Positions 16,850 to 26,204 of a stretch of 39,960 nucleotides of DNA are shown piece by piece. Positions within the stretch are counted from its first letter, which is position 1. Each line of letters starts with the position of its first letter. The notes under the pieces were generated by a model. That model was not told the origin of the DNA, ran no database searches, and saw nothing but the letters and a program-made list of their open reading frames with translations. Origin of the DNA: Lentisphaerota bacterium (GTDB lineage: Bacteria > Verrucomicrobiota > Kiritimatiellia > RFP12 > UBA1067); NCBI GenBank assembly GCA_022839525.1, contig JALHET010000003.1, forward strand, positions 8,241 to 48,200, read 5' to 3'. The translations under genes were made by a program, and so were the position numbers.

Positions 16850-16860
16850 AGTGTGGAAGT
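16720..16860. repeat. Two copies of a CTTCCACAC palindrome
   Basis: CTTCCACA...TGTGGAAG at 16720-16745 and ACTTCCACAC-ctttcaaa-GTGTGGAAGT at 16833-16860. The arms are 8 and 10 bp and the copies lie about 114 bases apart in the same orientation. They share the loop core CTTTCAA. Confidence 0.55.
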
Positions 16861-16864
16861 AACG

Positions 16865-17110
16865 CTCAAGGAAAACGGAAACCCTTCGGAGGTGTTCGAT
16901 AAGACCAGTGTGTTGCCCTCATTGTTATCGTTCACGTATCCGTACACGGTCCCCTCTTCTTCATGACCGCGAACGCGAATGTGAATGTGTGCGGCGAAGG
17001 GAGGGAGATCGCAAAACGCAGAATGATGGGGCAGGGCTGTGCGGCTCGTGAGGACACTTGCCCTCCAAGCTTCGCGTCTTCGCGTGAGAATCCCAAAACC
17101 TTTGCACTGC
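16865..17110. other. Non-coding stretch downstream of the antiporter gene
   Basis: No gene could be supported. No strong hairpin-plus-T-run was seen just after the antiporter stop. Confidence 0.35.
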
Positions 17111-17111
17111 G

Positions 17112-18290
17112 CTAGGGCTCAATTTCTCCGGCTTTTGTCAGCGCGACCTTTGTAATGATCGGCCCCAACAGTTCATACAGGACGGTTGCTGCTAGGATAA
17201 TTGTGCGGATCTCATGTCCGTGGGAATCCCCCAGGATGCGTGACGCCGCAAGGGATAGGCCGATTGCCACACCAGCCTGCGGCACGAGCGTAAGCCCCAG
17301 ATACTTTTGAACGGTCGCGGGCATGTTGGCGAGTTTGGCTCCGGCTGTTGCCCCGGCAACCTTGCCGATGACGCGGGTCACGACATAGACAATCGCGAGG
17401 AAGCCGACCGTAGCGAAGACTCTGAAATCGAGGTCAGCGCCCGAGAGCGTAAAGAAGCACATGAAGATGGGGGTGACCAGCCCGTCCAGCGAGGTGGCTG
17501 CTCTTTCGCCGGCACGGCTGAGGTTCGTCAGCGCGAACCCGAGGCTCATCATGACGAGCAGCGTCGAAAGCGAGAATCGCAGCGCAAGCGAGGTGAGCAG
17601 GAACATGCTGCCCAAGATAAACGACGTGAGTTCGCCTTCGGTCTTGATGTGCCGTAACAAGACCGTAGCGACCACGCCATAGATCCCGCCCAGCGCGATG
17701 GAAAACACGATCTCCCCGACAGGTTTCACAAGGGACAGCAGATTGACCGCGTCGCCCCCGACGATGGCCTGGGCGATCGACGCGCAGATGCCAAAGGCAA
17801 TGATACACACGGCATCATCCAGCGCAACGACTGGAATCAATGTGTCTACGACCGGCCCCTTGGCTTTGTATTGCCGGATGACAAGCAGGGTGGCGGCCGG
17901 CGCGGTCGCGCAGGCGATGCTGCCGAGCACTAGAGAAAATGAAAACTCTTGCCTAAAGATCAGCCAGAGCGACAAAAAGACCACCACGAACGCGCCCAAG
18001 GCTTCGAGCAGGGTGACCAACATGATGCCCCTGCCGGTTTTTTTGAGAGCGGAAAGCCTCATCTCGGAACCGATGCTGAATGCGATGATGGCAAGGGCGA
18101 CCTCGCTGATGATCTCGAGTCCTTTGACCGCATCGGCCGGAACCAAACCCAGCACCATCGGCCCGATGATGATGCCGCCGATCAAATAGCCGGTGACATC
18201 GGGGAAGTTGAATTTGCCGAATATCTTTGAAAACAGGATCGACGCGCCAATGATAACCGCGATATGTTGCAGCACTTCTAAAGTAGACAC
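17112..18290 (-). CDS. CPA2-type cation:proton antiporter (Kef/NapA-like)
   Basis: A 392-residue inner-membrane protein with a GTG start preceded by GGAGG at 5 bases. About 12-13 hydrophobic segments are visible. Family marks are PDVTGYLIGGIIIGP (about 30-44), AIIAFSIGSEMRL, CATAPAATLLVIRQ (unwound-helix motif) and the ion-binding pair D158-D159 in VVALDDAVCIIAFG. The length stops at the membrane domain; there is no C-terminal RCK/KTN domain, which Kef-type channels use for nucleotide control. It lies 8 bp after the gene for a PII-like protein in the same operon, so that protein is a good candidate for its regulator (inference). It probably exchanges Na+ or K+ for protons. Confidence 0.88.
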   Translation of the reverse strand: MSTLEVLQHIAVIIGASILFSKIFGKFNFPDVTGYLIGGIIIGPMVLGLVPADAVKGLEIISEVALAIIAFSIGSEMRLSALKKTGRGIMLVTLLEALGAFVVVFLSLWLIFRQEFSFSLVLGSIACATAPAATLLVIRQYKAKGPVVDTLIPVVALDDAVCIIAFGICASIAQAIVGGDAVNLLSLVKPVGEIVFSIALGGIYGVVATVLLRHIKTEGELTSFILGSMFLLTSLALRFSLSTLLVMMSLGFALTNLSRAGERAATSLDGLVTPIFMCFFTLSGADLDFRVFATVGFLAIVYVVTRVIGKVAGATAGAKLANMPATVQKYLGLTLVPQAGVAIGLSLAASRILGDSHGHEIRTIILAATVLYELLGPIITKVALTKAGEIEP

Positions 18291-18298
18291 AGCGCCTC

Positions 18299-18643
18299 CT
18301 AAGCCCGCGAAGAGTGGTCTTTAATTCCCCAGAATGTTGTAAGAGGAAAAGCGACAATGATGCCCACATTTTCGCTGTCCAAATCTCCCATAACCACCTC
18401 GAACGACTCCTTGACCGCTTGGAGCTGTTCGTCCGAAACGGCCATCATGATCGTCTTGTTAAAAGGTCGGCCCTTGTTGAGAAACCCTCGGATGGAATGG
18501 CCTATCCCGCTGTTTTGCCCCATGACTCTGGCCATGCCCATGGTGTCGAAAATGGTTCCCCCATACAGCTTCCGGCTGTTGAACTCGTTTAGGAGGTCTT
18601 CAAACTTGTCTGTGTCGTTGACGACGACAAAGCAGAGATTCAT
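18299..18643 (-). CDS. PII-like (GlnB/CutA fold) small regulatory protein
   Basis: A 114-residue cytoplasmic protein starting MNLCFVVVNDTDKFEDLLNE, which fits the first beta-strand and helix of the PII-like fold. Then come the KLYGGTIFDTMGMARVM strand-loop, a loop region (MGQNSGIGHSIRGFLNKGRP) in the place of the PII T-loop, IMMAVSDEQLQAVKESFEVV (second helix) and ENVGIIVAFPLTTFWG (last strand). The uridylylated Tyr of the GlnB T-loop is not evident. PII-like proteins of other subgroups sense nucleotides or bicarbonate and control transporters. Overlap or near-overlap with an antiporter gene suggests the same here. AAGG lies about 9 bases before the ATG. The family call is by fold pattern, not a close match. 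Confidence 0.7.
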   Translation of the reverse strand: MNLCFVVVNDTDKFEDLLNEFNSRKLYGGTIFDTMGMARVMGQNSGIGHSIRGFLNKGRPFNKTIMMAVSDEQLQAVKESFEVVMGDLDSENVGIIVAFPLTTFWGIKDHSSRA

Positions 18644-18797
18644 GCTTCAGCCTTTCTTCAGTTGGCAATAATCTTCTTGGGTTGTACGGCCACATCGTAC
18701 GCTTTTCAGCATTCTCCGTCAATGCAGGCAACGATTCAGCCTTGCTCCTGACTTGCAAGGTTACATGCACGGAGGCGATAGAACGGGGAGATGGTTT
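18644..18797. other. Upstream region of the PII-like/antiporter operon
   Basis: No gene. This stretch should hold the promoter of the operon on the minus strand; no clear -35/-10 pair was identified with confidence. Confidence 0.35.
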
Positions 18798-18955
18798 TCA
18801 TGCGGCGCTCTCCTCGAAGTAGCGTTTGACCTTCTCCCCGGCGGAGAGTCCGCCGGGGATTTTTCGGGGGAGGGCGTTGATCCAGTCCACAAGCAACAAA
18901 AGGCGGCTTGATGCCGTCTTTTCTGAATTATTTGTACAAAGTACAACTATGACCC
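18798..18955 (-). pseudogene. Transposase C-terminal fragment
   Basis: On the minus strand a stop-bounded frame without a start codon reads LLLLVDWINALPRKI, then GGLSAGEKVKRYFEESAA and a stop at 18800-18798. The WIN-LPRK pattern followed by a short basic and Phe-containing tail is like the end of IS30-type transposases, though I hold this loosely. The upstream part of the frame runs through repeat copy 2 and ends at a TGA. It is a remnant, not a working gene. Confidence 0.35.
18887..18949. repeat. Repeat copy 2
   Basis: Matches 16571-16631. It includes the imperfect hairpin AAAAGGCGGC-ttgat-GCCGTCTTTT (18898-18922) and the shared ATTTGTACAAAGT block. The similarity continues a few bases beyond at CCCTTCACCCACC versus CCCCTCACCACC. 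Confidence 0.55.
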
Positions 18956-18977
18956 TTCACCCACCTCCGGGCGCGAT

Positions 18978-20153
18978 TCAAGGCGTGTCGCCCATGCAGG
19001 TGCCGAGGAGGCGCGCGGTCTTGATCCAGGGATGATCCTGTGGCACGGTGCGGACATGCCCGGCGACCTCTTTGAGGGGAACAGCGACGCAATCGTCACC
19101 ACGCACGGCAACCATCATGTTGTACTTGCAGGCGTCGATGAGTTCGCCGGCCATTGCGCCGAGCCGGGTACAGAGCAGCCGGTCAGCCGGGGTGGGGGTG
19201 CCGCCGCGCTGGATGTGGCCGAGCTGGGTCATGCGCGCATCGATGCCAGTGAGCTGCTGGAGTTCACGGACGATGCGGTTGACCTTGGACTCACGAATCA
19301 TGAGGGGCTTTTGTGGCAGTTTCATGGCGGTGCCGTTGGAGTCACCGTTTTTTTTCTTGCCGTTTTTCTTCTGCGGCTTAGGGTCGTTGTCCTCCTCCTC
19401 GTCCTCGGGCTTGTCGTCGATGGCGACGGCTCCTTCGGCCACGGCGACGATGGAAAAGCGCTTGCCGCGGTGGCGGCGGGTGTTGATGAAATCGGCGATA
19501 GCGTGGATGTCGTATTTGATCTCCGGGATCAGGATAACGTCGGCGCCGCCCGCGATGCCGGCGCCGAGCGCCAACCAGCCGGCGGAGTGCCCCATGATCT
19601 CGACGGCGATGAGGCGGTGGTGGCTGCTGGCGGTGGTGTGGAGGCGGTCGACCGCTTCGGTTGCGATTGATTTGGCGGTATCGTAGCCGAAGCAGGTGTC
19701 GGTCAGGACGACGTCGTTGTCGATCGTCTTCGGCAGCGTGATGATGTTGAGACCCCTTTGCGAGAGACGGTAGGCGTTTTTTTGCGTGCCGTTGCCACCG
19801 AGGCACACGAGGCAGTCGAGGTTGAGTCTGTTGGCGTTGGCCACGGCGACATCGGTCATGTCCATGATGGTGCCGCCCATGTCCATCTTATGCGGTTTGT
19901 CGCGGCTTGATCCGAGGATCGTGCCGCCGAGCGTGATGATGCCGCTCACGGTATGATCCTCGAGCTGGATGTAGCGGTTTTCGACGAGACCGCGGAATCC
20001 GTCGAGGAAGCCGACGACTTGGATGCCGTAGTGCATGGCCGATTTGGCCACCGCGCGGATGGCGGCGTTGAGGCCCGGGCAATCGCCGCCTGCGGTCAAT
20101 ATGCCGATGCTGCGTGCCGTTTTGCCGTTTTGTCTCTTGTTGTCGTTGCTCAA
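18978..20153 (-). CDS. pfkA: 6-phosphofructokinase, group III type
   Basis: A 391-residue cytoplasmic enzyme that phosphorylates fructose 6-phosphate. Motifs: ILTAGGDCPGLNAAIRAV (15-34), GGNGTQK (119-125), PKTIDND (141-147), FGYDTAKSIATEAVDR, MGHSAGWLALGAGIAGGAD, VILIPE and QLGHIQRGGTPTPADR. In this family Gly at the position equal to E. coli 104 with Lys at the position equal to 124 (here in PKTIDND) marks group III enzymes thought to prefer ATP, while Asp plus Lys marks PPi users. An insertion at about 247-280 is Glu/Asp- then Lys-rich. The start is a TTG that overlaps the ppk1 stop (TTGA), so translation is coupled. No ribosome site is obvious. Confidence 0.88.
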   Translation of the reverse strand: MSNDNKRQNGKTARSIGILTAGGDCPGLNAAIRAVAKSAMHYGIQVVGFLDGFRGLVENRYIQLEDHTVSGIITLGGTILGSSRDKPHKMDMGGTIMDMTDVAVANANRLNLDCLVCLGGNGTQKNAYRLSQRGLNIITLPKTIDNDVVLTDTCFGYDTAKSIATEAVDRLHTTASSHHRLIAVEIMGHSAGWLALGAGIAGGADVILIPEIKYDIHAIADFINTRRHRGKRFSIVAVAEGAVAIDDKPEDEEEDNDPKPQKKNGKKKNGDSNGTAMKLPQKPLMIRESKVNRIVRELQQLTGIDARMTQLGHIQRGGTPTPADRLLCTRLGAMAGELIDACKYNMMVAVRGDDCVAVPLKEVAGHVRTVPQDHPWIKTARLLGTCMGDTP

Positions 20154-22306
20154 AGTTTTACGTCCGTTTGCGGGTTGCGTTTCCGGTGGTGAGGCTCAAG
20201 CATCGTGGGCTTTGTTTGCTCCTTGAGGCTGGCTGAGGCTTTAGCCCGCCTATAAAGCTCCTCCTGGGCCCTGGTGGGTTTTTCCTTGCCGCGCACGGCG
20301 ACAGGGCGGTACTCACCGTCCGGGTAAAGAGTACGCGCTTTTACGCAGTCGGTAAAGTAAACATCGAGGGTGGCGAGAAGTTTTTTTCGTGGGCCGGGCG
20401 CGAGCACGGGGATCATGAGTTCAATACGCTTGTCGAGGTTGCGCGTCATCATGTCGGCGCTGGAGATGTAGAGGTCGTTCAGACCGCCGTTGCGGAAGCG
20501 GAAGATGCGGGCGTGCTCAAGGTAGTAGTCCACGATGCTGACGACGGTGATGTTCTCGCTCATGCCGGGGACGCCTGGCTTGAGGCAGCAGATGCCGCGG
20601 ACGTTCAGCTTGATTTTCACGCCGGCTCCGGATGCGTTGTAGAGGGCGGCGATGATGCCTTTGTCGCTGAGCGAATTCATCTTCATCGTGATTTCGGCTT
20701 TTTCTTTATTGCGGGCACGTTCGGCCTCGTTGGCGATAAGCGCGAGGATGGTGGAGCGGATCGAAAACGGGGCCACCTCAAGACGGCGCAGCGATTGCGG
20801 CTGGGAGTAGCCGGTGATGGCGTTGAAGACATCGGAGGCGTCCGCTCCGAAGTCGTTGCGGCAGGTGAAAAGGCCGACGTCGCTGTACAGCGTGGCTGTC
20901 TTTTCGTTGTAGTTGCCGGTGCCGAAATGCACATAGCGGACGATGCCCTGCTGCTCGCGCCGGACGACGAGGCAGATCTTCGCGTGTGTCTTGAGCGAAC
21001 GCACGCCGTAGACGACGTGTGCGCCCGCAAGTTCAAGCCTACGCGCCTGCGAGATGTTCCTCGCCTCGTCGAAGCGCGCTTTCAGTTCAATGAGTACGGT
21101 GACGTGCTTGCCGGTCTGCGCGGCGCGTATGAGCGCCTCCACGACCGCACTCTGTGAGGCGGTGCGGTAGAGCACCTGCTTGATCGCCAACACCTGAGGA
21201 TCGTCAGCGGCGTCGTTGATGAACTTTACGACGGGGTCGAATGAGTCGTAGGGGTGTACGAGCAGGATGTCGCCCTGTGCGATCTGCGGAAACATGGGCT
21301 CCTTAATGTCCACATCCGGAGAGGGAACCGGCTCCCACGGCTCGTCGCGCAGGTTCTCAAAACCGTCGGTCTGGGTGATCGACATCAGGCTGCGCAACTC
21401 GACGGGGCCGTCCACGAGATAGACGTCCGCCTGATCGAGGCCGAGCTGCTGCTTCATCGCCCCCATAAGCGCGCGCGAGGCGCGGCGGTGGATCTCGAGA
21501 CGGATGCACTCCGTCTCGCGGCGGTCGTCAAGCAATTCCTGCATACCTGCGAGCAGGTCGGATGACAAATCTTCGCGCAGTTCGATGTCGGCGTTGCGCG
21601 TGACCCTGAACGGCACGCACTCGAGAACCGACTGACCCTCCACGACCGCGGCGATCTGCCATGCCACGACCTGGTCGATCGGGATGAAGACAGCGCGGCC
21701 CTCGGCGTCGGGGATCCTGATGAAACGCGGGAGTTTCGGCCCCAGCGGGATGAAAACCATGCGCGGGGGCTTGTCCTGCGCGGCGGGGGCAAGCATGGCC
21801 ACGCAGTGCAGCAGCAGTCCGGCCGGACGGGAGGGACGCTCCTCGCCTACGCCGATGGGTGAGAGCAGCGGGAAAATGTTGTCCATGAACTCGTGCTCAA
21901 GCCATTTGCGCTGTTCGTCGGAGAGGGCTTCCACGCTCTCCTGCATGACAAAGCCGTGCTTGGCAAGCTCCTTTGAGAGGACTTCGAGCAACTCGTACTG
22001 GTCTGCCACCATCTTGCGCATGCGGCGCGTGACGGCGACGAGCTGCTGGCGCGGTGTCATGCCGGAGGGGTCGGTGCGGCGGATATTGGCGGCAACCAGC
22101 ATCTTGAGCCCGCCGACGCGGACCATGCAGAACTCGTCTAGATTCGAGGCGGTGATGGAGAGAAATTTCAGGCGCTCGAGCAGCGGCACTTCCGGATTAC
22201 ACGCCTCAAGGAGTACGCGCTGGTTGAACTCAAGCCAACTGAGTTCCCGGTTCAGGAACTCATAGGCGTCCGGTGTCTTAGTTTTTTTCTTTTTCTTTGT
22301 CTTCAT
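20150..22306 (-). CDS. ppk1: Polyphosphate kinase 1
   Basis: A 718-residue enzyme that reversibly makes polyphosphate from ATP. The N-terminal domain begins [14 protein letters not shown] and [18 protein letters not shown], standard PPK1 marks. The phosphorylated His is H460 in [14 protein letters not shown], and the second conserved His is in [24 protein letters not shown] and the [18 protein letters not shown] stretch complete the catalytic domains. The N-terminus carries a Lys-rich tail ([10 protein letters not shown]), and the C-terminal 60 residues are basic and low complexity. It lies between the Ppx-like gene (18 bp upstream) and the overlapping pfkA, forming a polyphosphate operon. 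Confidence 0.96.
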   Translation of the reverse strand: MKTKKKKKTKTPDAYEFLNRELSWLEFNQRVLLEACNPEVPLLERLKFLSITASNLDEFCMVRVGGLKMLVAANIRRTDPSGMTPRQQLVAVTRRMRKMVADQYELLEVLSKELAKHGFVMQESVEALSDEQRKWLEHEFMDNIFPLLSPIGVGEERPSRPAGLLLHCVAMLAPAAQDKPPRMVFIPLGPKLPRFIRIPDAEGRAVFIPIDQVVAWQIAAVVEGQSVLECVPFRVTRNADIELREDLSSDLLAGMQELLDDRRETECIRLEIHRRASRALMGAMKQQLGLDQADVYLVDGPVELRSLMSITQTDGFENLRDEPWEPVPSPDVDIKEPMFPQIAQGDILLVHPYDSFDPVVKFINDAADDPQVLAIKQVLYRTASQSAVVEALIRAAQTGKHVTVLIELKARFDEARNISQARRLELAGAHVVYGVRSLKTHAKICLVVRREQQGIVRYVHFGTGNYNEKTATLYSDVGLFTCRNDFGADASDVFNAITGYSQPQSLRRLEVAPFSIRSTILALIANEAERARNKEKAEITMKMNSLSDKGIIAALYNASGAGVKIKLNVRGICCLKPGVPGMSENITVVSIVDYYLEHARIFRFRNGGLNDLYISSADMMTRNLDKRIELMIPVLAPGPRKKLLATLDVYFTDCVKARTLYPDGEYRPVAVRGKEKPTRAQEELYRRAKASASLKEQTKPTMLEPHHRKRNPQTDVKL

Positions 22307-22324
22307 CGTATGGCACCGTTCTGG

Positions 22325-23920
22325 CTATTCTGGATCGTAAAGGTAGCAATGGCGTCCGTACATCACCTCAAAAAGATCGCCTTTCTCGACAAGGGCAACC
22401 TGCTCCGCGCTTGTCGCTACGCGGCGCGACGGGATACAGACGAGCGATGTCTCGTCGAGTTTGAACCTGATTTTGCCGAGGCTCTGGTCGTGTACGCGGT
22501 CGAGCGCGTCGGCGACGCGCAGGATGGCGGCGAGCTTGCTGACGACCAGCCTGTCCTCAGGCGGGAACGCAGAGTACTCCGGATGGCTGGCCTTCGGCAT
22601 GGCTTTGCGGTGGTAGCGCGCGACTGAGGCGATGAGTTCGATCTCCTCCGAGGAGAGGCCCGCAAACTCGGTGTTGCGGATAAGGTACATCGTGTGGATG
22701 TGGTGGGAGTGCGCGCTCACGAATGTGCCGATGTCATGCAGGAGCGCGGCCACTTCGAGGATCAGTCGGTGACGTTGCGTGCAGCCGTGTTCCTCCTGCA
22801 GCAAATCAAAAAGCTGGAGCGAAAGCTTCGCTACCTGTTCCGCGTGGTTGACGTCGTGCTGGAATTTTCTGCCCGTGGCTCTGGCGATGCGCAGCACATG
22901 CTTACGCATCGTGTTTGTCCACGGTGTGCCGTCCACGGCCTCCTCGATCAGCCCATGGCAGAAGGAGAGGCTGCTGATGTATACCGATTTGAGCCCCACG
23001 GCACGCGCTACGGATATGGCGATGCTCAGTGCTGGCGCGATCAGCTCGGCGTCCGAGTAGGAGACGCGCCACTCGCGCACGATCTCCTCTGTGGACGACC
23101 TTTCGATCTGCTTGAGCAACGCGATAAGTTCGTCCACGGTGACAGAGATTACACCGGTAGCCGGATCAAGTTCAACGGCGTTGTTCTTGTCGGGACGCAG
23201 GCGCGCACCCGCGAAGCGCATCTCGCGCCCTAAGAGGAACAGCTTGAAGGACTTCACGTCGTCCACGTTATTGCGCAACTGCTCGGCGATCTCGTGCGTG
23301 CGTCCGTCGGCGAGCGCGACGAGCTGCCGCGGCCGGAAGTCGCCCTGCTCCATCTGCTGGCGCATTCGCAGCGAGCCTAGGCTGTATGTCTGCACGAAAC
23401 GGATCTCGCCCTCTTTGCGGCACAGCATGCTGCAGGTCAGGCCGCCGATTTCGAGCACCACGGCCTCTCCTTTATCGTGGTTGCTCCCATCCTTACCCTT
23501 GCCGAGCCTGCGGAACGCCAGATGGTAGTAGTAGCCGATCTGTCCCGGATCAAGCAGGCGGAAGGCGATGTGTGAGGTGTTCGCCAGCCTGTCGAGGAAG
23601 ACCGCGCTGTTGTCGGCCATATCCAGCGTCGGTGTGGCCACGGCGGTGATCGACTCCAGCGGGATACCGTACTCGTCGAGCAGCTTTCGGAACGACTTGA
23701 GGATCTGCGCGCATTGCTCCACGGTGGCGTTCGATATCCTGCGCGAGGCGATGACGTCGCGTCCGATGGGTACCGACTGCACGGCCTTTTCGAGGATATA
23801 CGCCTCCTTGGTGTCGCGCCTCTCCCCGATCAGCATCCGTATGAAGGTCGCGCCTATGTCAATAACGGCGATCATGGTCGGTGCCGCCGCTTCTTCCACT
23901 GTGTTACGGTTCTTTTTCAT
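22325..23920 (-). CDS. Ppx/GppA-fold protein with HD domain, catalytic residues altered
   Basis: A 531-residue protein with the Ppx/GppA N-terminal ASKHA fold: [18 protein letters not shown] (16-33), and a C-terminal HD domain: [20 protein letters not shown] and [14 protein letters not shown]. Ppx/GppA enzymes hydrolyse polyphosphate or pppGpp and use a Glu in a GNEEA-type motif after the ATxxLRxA motif. Here the equivalent stretches are [10 protein letters not shown] (Arg replaced by Asp) and [13 protein letters not shown] (121-133; the Glu pair is gone), and the DIGGGS motif is EIGGLTCSM. So the exopolyphosphatase site looks lost while the fold and HD part remain. It may be a regulator or sensor. 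It lies 18 bp before ppk1. No ribosome site is evident before the ATG. Confidence 0.82.
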   Translation of the reverse strand: MKKNRNTVEEAAAPTMIAVIDIGATFIRMLIGERRDTKEAYILEKAVQSVPIGRDVIASRRISNATVEQCAQILKSFRKLLDEYGIPLESITAVATPTLDMADNSAVFLDRLANTSHIAFRLLDPGQIGYYYHLAFRRLGKGKDGSNHDKGEAVVLEIGGLTCSMLCRKEGEIRFVQTYSLGSLRMRQQMEQGDFRPRQLVALADGRTHEIAEQLRNNVDDVKSFKLFLLGREMRFAGARLRPDKNNAVELDPATGVISVTVDELIALLKQIERSSTEEIVREWRVSYSDAELIAPALSIAISVARAVGLKSVYISSLSFCHGLIEEAVDGTPWTNTMRKHVLRIARATGRKFQHDVNHAEQVAKLSLQLFDLLQEEHGCTQRHRLILEVAALLHDIGTFVSAHSHHIHTMYLIRNTEFAGLSSEEIELIASVARYHRKAMPKASHPEYSAFPPEDRLVVSKLAAILRVADALDRVHDQSLGKIRFKLDETSLVCIPSRRVATSAEQVALVEKGDLFEVMYGRHCYLYDPE

Positions 23921-24098
23921 CGTGCGTATAAATAATCTTACTTCGGAAATATTTGCATTGTGTTAACTTCTGGTTGGTTTTGGAAGCTAAATCGCACATG
24001 AGGATACACCCAACCAAAAAAATGAGTAACAGTCCGGGACAGATTGACTATGAACGGGCAACAGAATATTCTACCGCATGACAAGCAAGGAGTGACTC

Positions 24099-25458
24099 GT
24101 GACATCCAGTAAAGTCAAGTGATTGATGCGCGAAGTTGACGCTTGGGAGCGTGAGGGTGTCGTAAACGCGGCGACTGCGGCGCGGCTGCGGACGCGCTAT
24201 GCTCTGACGGCGGCAAACGAGACGCCTTGGGGGCGGATTATTTTCGGTTTGCTGGGCGCGTTACTGGTGGGGTTGGGTAGTATTGCCCTTCTGGCTGCCA
24301 ACTGGGGTGACCTTGGGCGGCGGGCACGGACAGTCATTGCGTTTATGCCGTTGTGCGCGTGCGCCGTGCTTTATGTGACGGGATACCGGCGTGGATGGCG
24401 CTCACGCGCCTTTCTGGAGCCGCTGGGGCTCTTTTGGGGATTGGCCATCGGCACGGGCATAGCGTTGATCGGACAGACCTACCATCTGCCGCAAGATGCT
24501 GAAGCCTTTACGCTGGTCTGGACCCTGCTGTTAATTCCGGTGTGCTACGCGACTTGGGCGCTCGCACCGGTCGCGGGCTACCTCATCGGTCTACTGGTCT
24601 GGGTCTCGATGTCGCAATTGGCCGGCGGTGTGGGACTCTGGTATTGGCCGCTGGCTGCGATCATCGATCATCGTGCCCGTGATCTACTGCGTGTATCGCG
24701 AGCCGGATGCGGAAGTGCGGTCGACGTGGATGTTGTGGGTCGCAGCCCTCAGTTGCACGGCGGCACTGGGTGTCACGCTGGAGAAGAGTCTTCCGGGGCT
24801 CTGGATGATTGTCTACACGGGGGCTTTCGCCGCGCTGCTGCTGGGGGGCGAGGCGCGCGGTAGCGGTGAACGCGGGTGGTGGCGTAACCCGTTGCGGACG
24901 CTCGGCGGCGGCGGTTTGGCCGTGGTGCTTTACCTGCTGATCTTTCGGTGGCCGTGGGAAGACGTCGGATGGAACCACTGGCGCACGGATATTTTCCGCC
25001 ATCGCTGGGCATCGTTCTTTGATTTCGGGCTGGGCATCGCACTGCCGGTAACGGCCGCCTTCCTGCTGGTGCTGGCCTTCAGGCGTGTGCCGAGACGCGA
25101 CTGGTACGGTGTGCCGCTACTGCCGGCCTGGGTGTTGTGGGGTGCCGCGCCTTTCGTGACAGCCACCGCCTATGCTCTTTCCGCCCACGGCGGGAGCGAC
25201 CGCTGGCCGGCGCTGCTCTTGACTTTTTATTTGGCAGGGCTGGGTTTGGCCACACTGGGAGAAGGCTTGGCCGAACGCCGCCTTGGTACGATCAATCTGG
25301 GGGTACTGGTGTTGCTGGCTGTAATCCTTGGCAGGTTTTTCAGCACCGATGCCAGCTTCACGGCCAAAGGCGTGGTGTTCATCATATGCGGCGGTGTGTT
25401 TCTGGCGGCTAACCTGATGGTTTCGTGCCGCATGAAACGGAAGGGAGGCGCGGCATGA
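24099..25458 (+). pseudogene. DUF2157 membrane protein gene with nonsense codon and 7-bp duplication frameshift
   Basis: A GTG at 24099 has AAGGAG six bases upstream and reads MTSSKVK, then TGA (24120-24122), then LMREVDAWEREGVV in the same frame. If TGA were TGG the N-terminus would match DUF2157. The second lesion is a tandem repeat ATCATCG ATCATCG at 24660-24673; removing one copy joins LWYWPLAAII to VPVIYCVYREP and gives one protein of about 450 residues with many membrane helices. Translation may instead start at the ATG at 24126, which has no clear ribosome site. DUF2157 proteins pair with GDYXXLXY proteins, as here (ATGA overlap at 25455). The function is unknown. Either a pseudogene, a phase-variable gene or sequencing errors. 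Confidence 0.75.
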
Positions 25459-26096
25459 ACCGGCGTTGGTTGTTCATTATCGCGCTCATCGGTTTGGTGG
25501 CGCAGTTCGGCGTCATGGGGTTCATGATAATGCGGCGCGAAATGGCGTTGCGCAACGGCGTGGTCTGCCGATTCCTCACGGCACCGGTCGACCCTTATGA
25601 CGCCTTTCGCGGCCGCTATGTGGCGCTGAACCTCGCGGAGGCGAACAGCCTGTTATGTGATCGCGAGTATGTGCGCGGACAGCGCATTTATGCAGTCATC
25701 GGCGAAGGAACGAATGGTTACAACGTGATCAAGCGCCTGACGCCGCGTCCCGAGTCGGAGGCGATCTACATTCAGACGCGCGTCTTGCACTGCTGGAGAG
25801 AGTATCGCCAACTTCCCGCCAGCACCAACGGCATTGCGCGGGCAGCGCGTTTTAGGGACACAACGAGTGTGCCAACGGGTCAATACCGTGTCCGCTTTGC
25901 GCTGCCCTTTGATCGCTTCTACATGGAAGAAAAGCTGGCGCCAGAGGCGGAAAACGCCTACCGCGACGCCAGCCGACGCGACAAGCAAGAGGGTGTGGTC
26001 GTGGTGCGCGTCTGGCGCGGGTTGGGAGTGATTGAGGATCTCGAACTCGGCGGCCGGCCCATACGGGATGTGGCGCGCGAACGGTTGAGGCACTGA
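25455..26096 (+). CDS. GDYXXLXY-domain membrane-anchored protein
   Basis: A 213-residue protein whose ATG overlaps the stop of the DUF2157 gene as ATGA. Residues about 5-27 are a membrane anchor (WLFIIALIGLVAQFGVMGFM). The soluble part carries the family core PYDAFRGRYVALNLAE (about 47-62), which corresponds to the GDYXXLXY motif with Arg in place of Asp, then YAVIGEGTNGYNVIKR and RFALPFDRFYMEEKLAPEAE. The family is always next to DUF2157, and the pair's role is not established as far as I know. Here the partner is damaged while this gene is intact. Confidence 0.85.
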   Translation: MNRRWLFIIALIGLVAQFGVMGFMIMRREMALRNGVVCRFLTAPVDPYDAFRGRYVALNLAEANSLLCDREYVRGQRIYAVIGEGTNGYNVIKRLTPRPESEAIYIQTRVLHCWREYRQLPASTNGIARAARFRDTTSVPTGQYRVRFALPFDRFYMEEKLAPEAENAYRDASRRDKQEGVVVVRVWRGLGVIEDLELGGRPIRDVARERLRH

Positions 26097-26204
26097 AGCG
26101 GATCATGGGCGAGGGGTATTTATACATTCGGCAAATAGACGGTGCGGGTCTGGTACGGTTGGGGTAAGGGGACGTTATGGCGAGGCGAGGCGGATCAGTT
26201 TCGG

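Noticed and set aside
16571..18949. CRISPR array from the repeated palindromes
   Set aside because: Only two copies of each repeat exist and there are no regular spacers.
24120..24122. Reading the TGA as tryptophan or selenocysteine
   Set aside because: Genes nearby end in TGA (for example glnS, plsY and gpsA-linked frames), so code reassignment is unlikely, and no SECIS-like element was seen.
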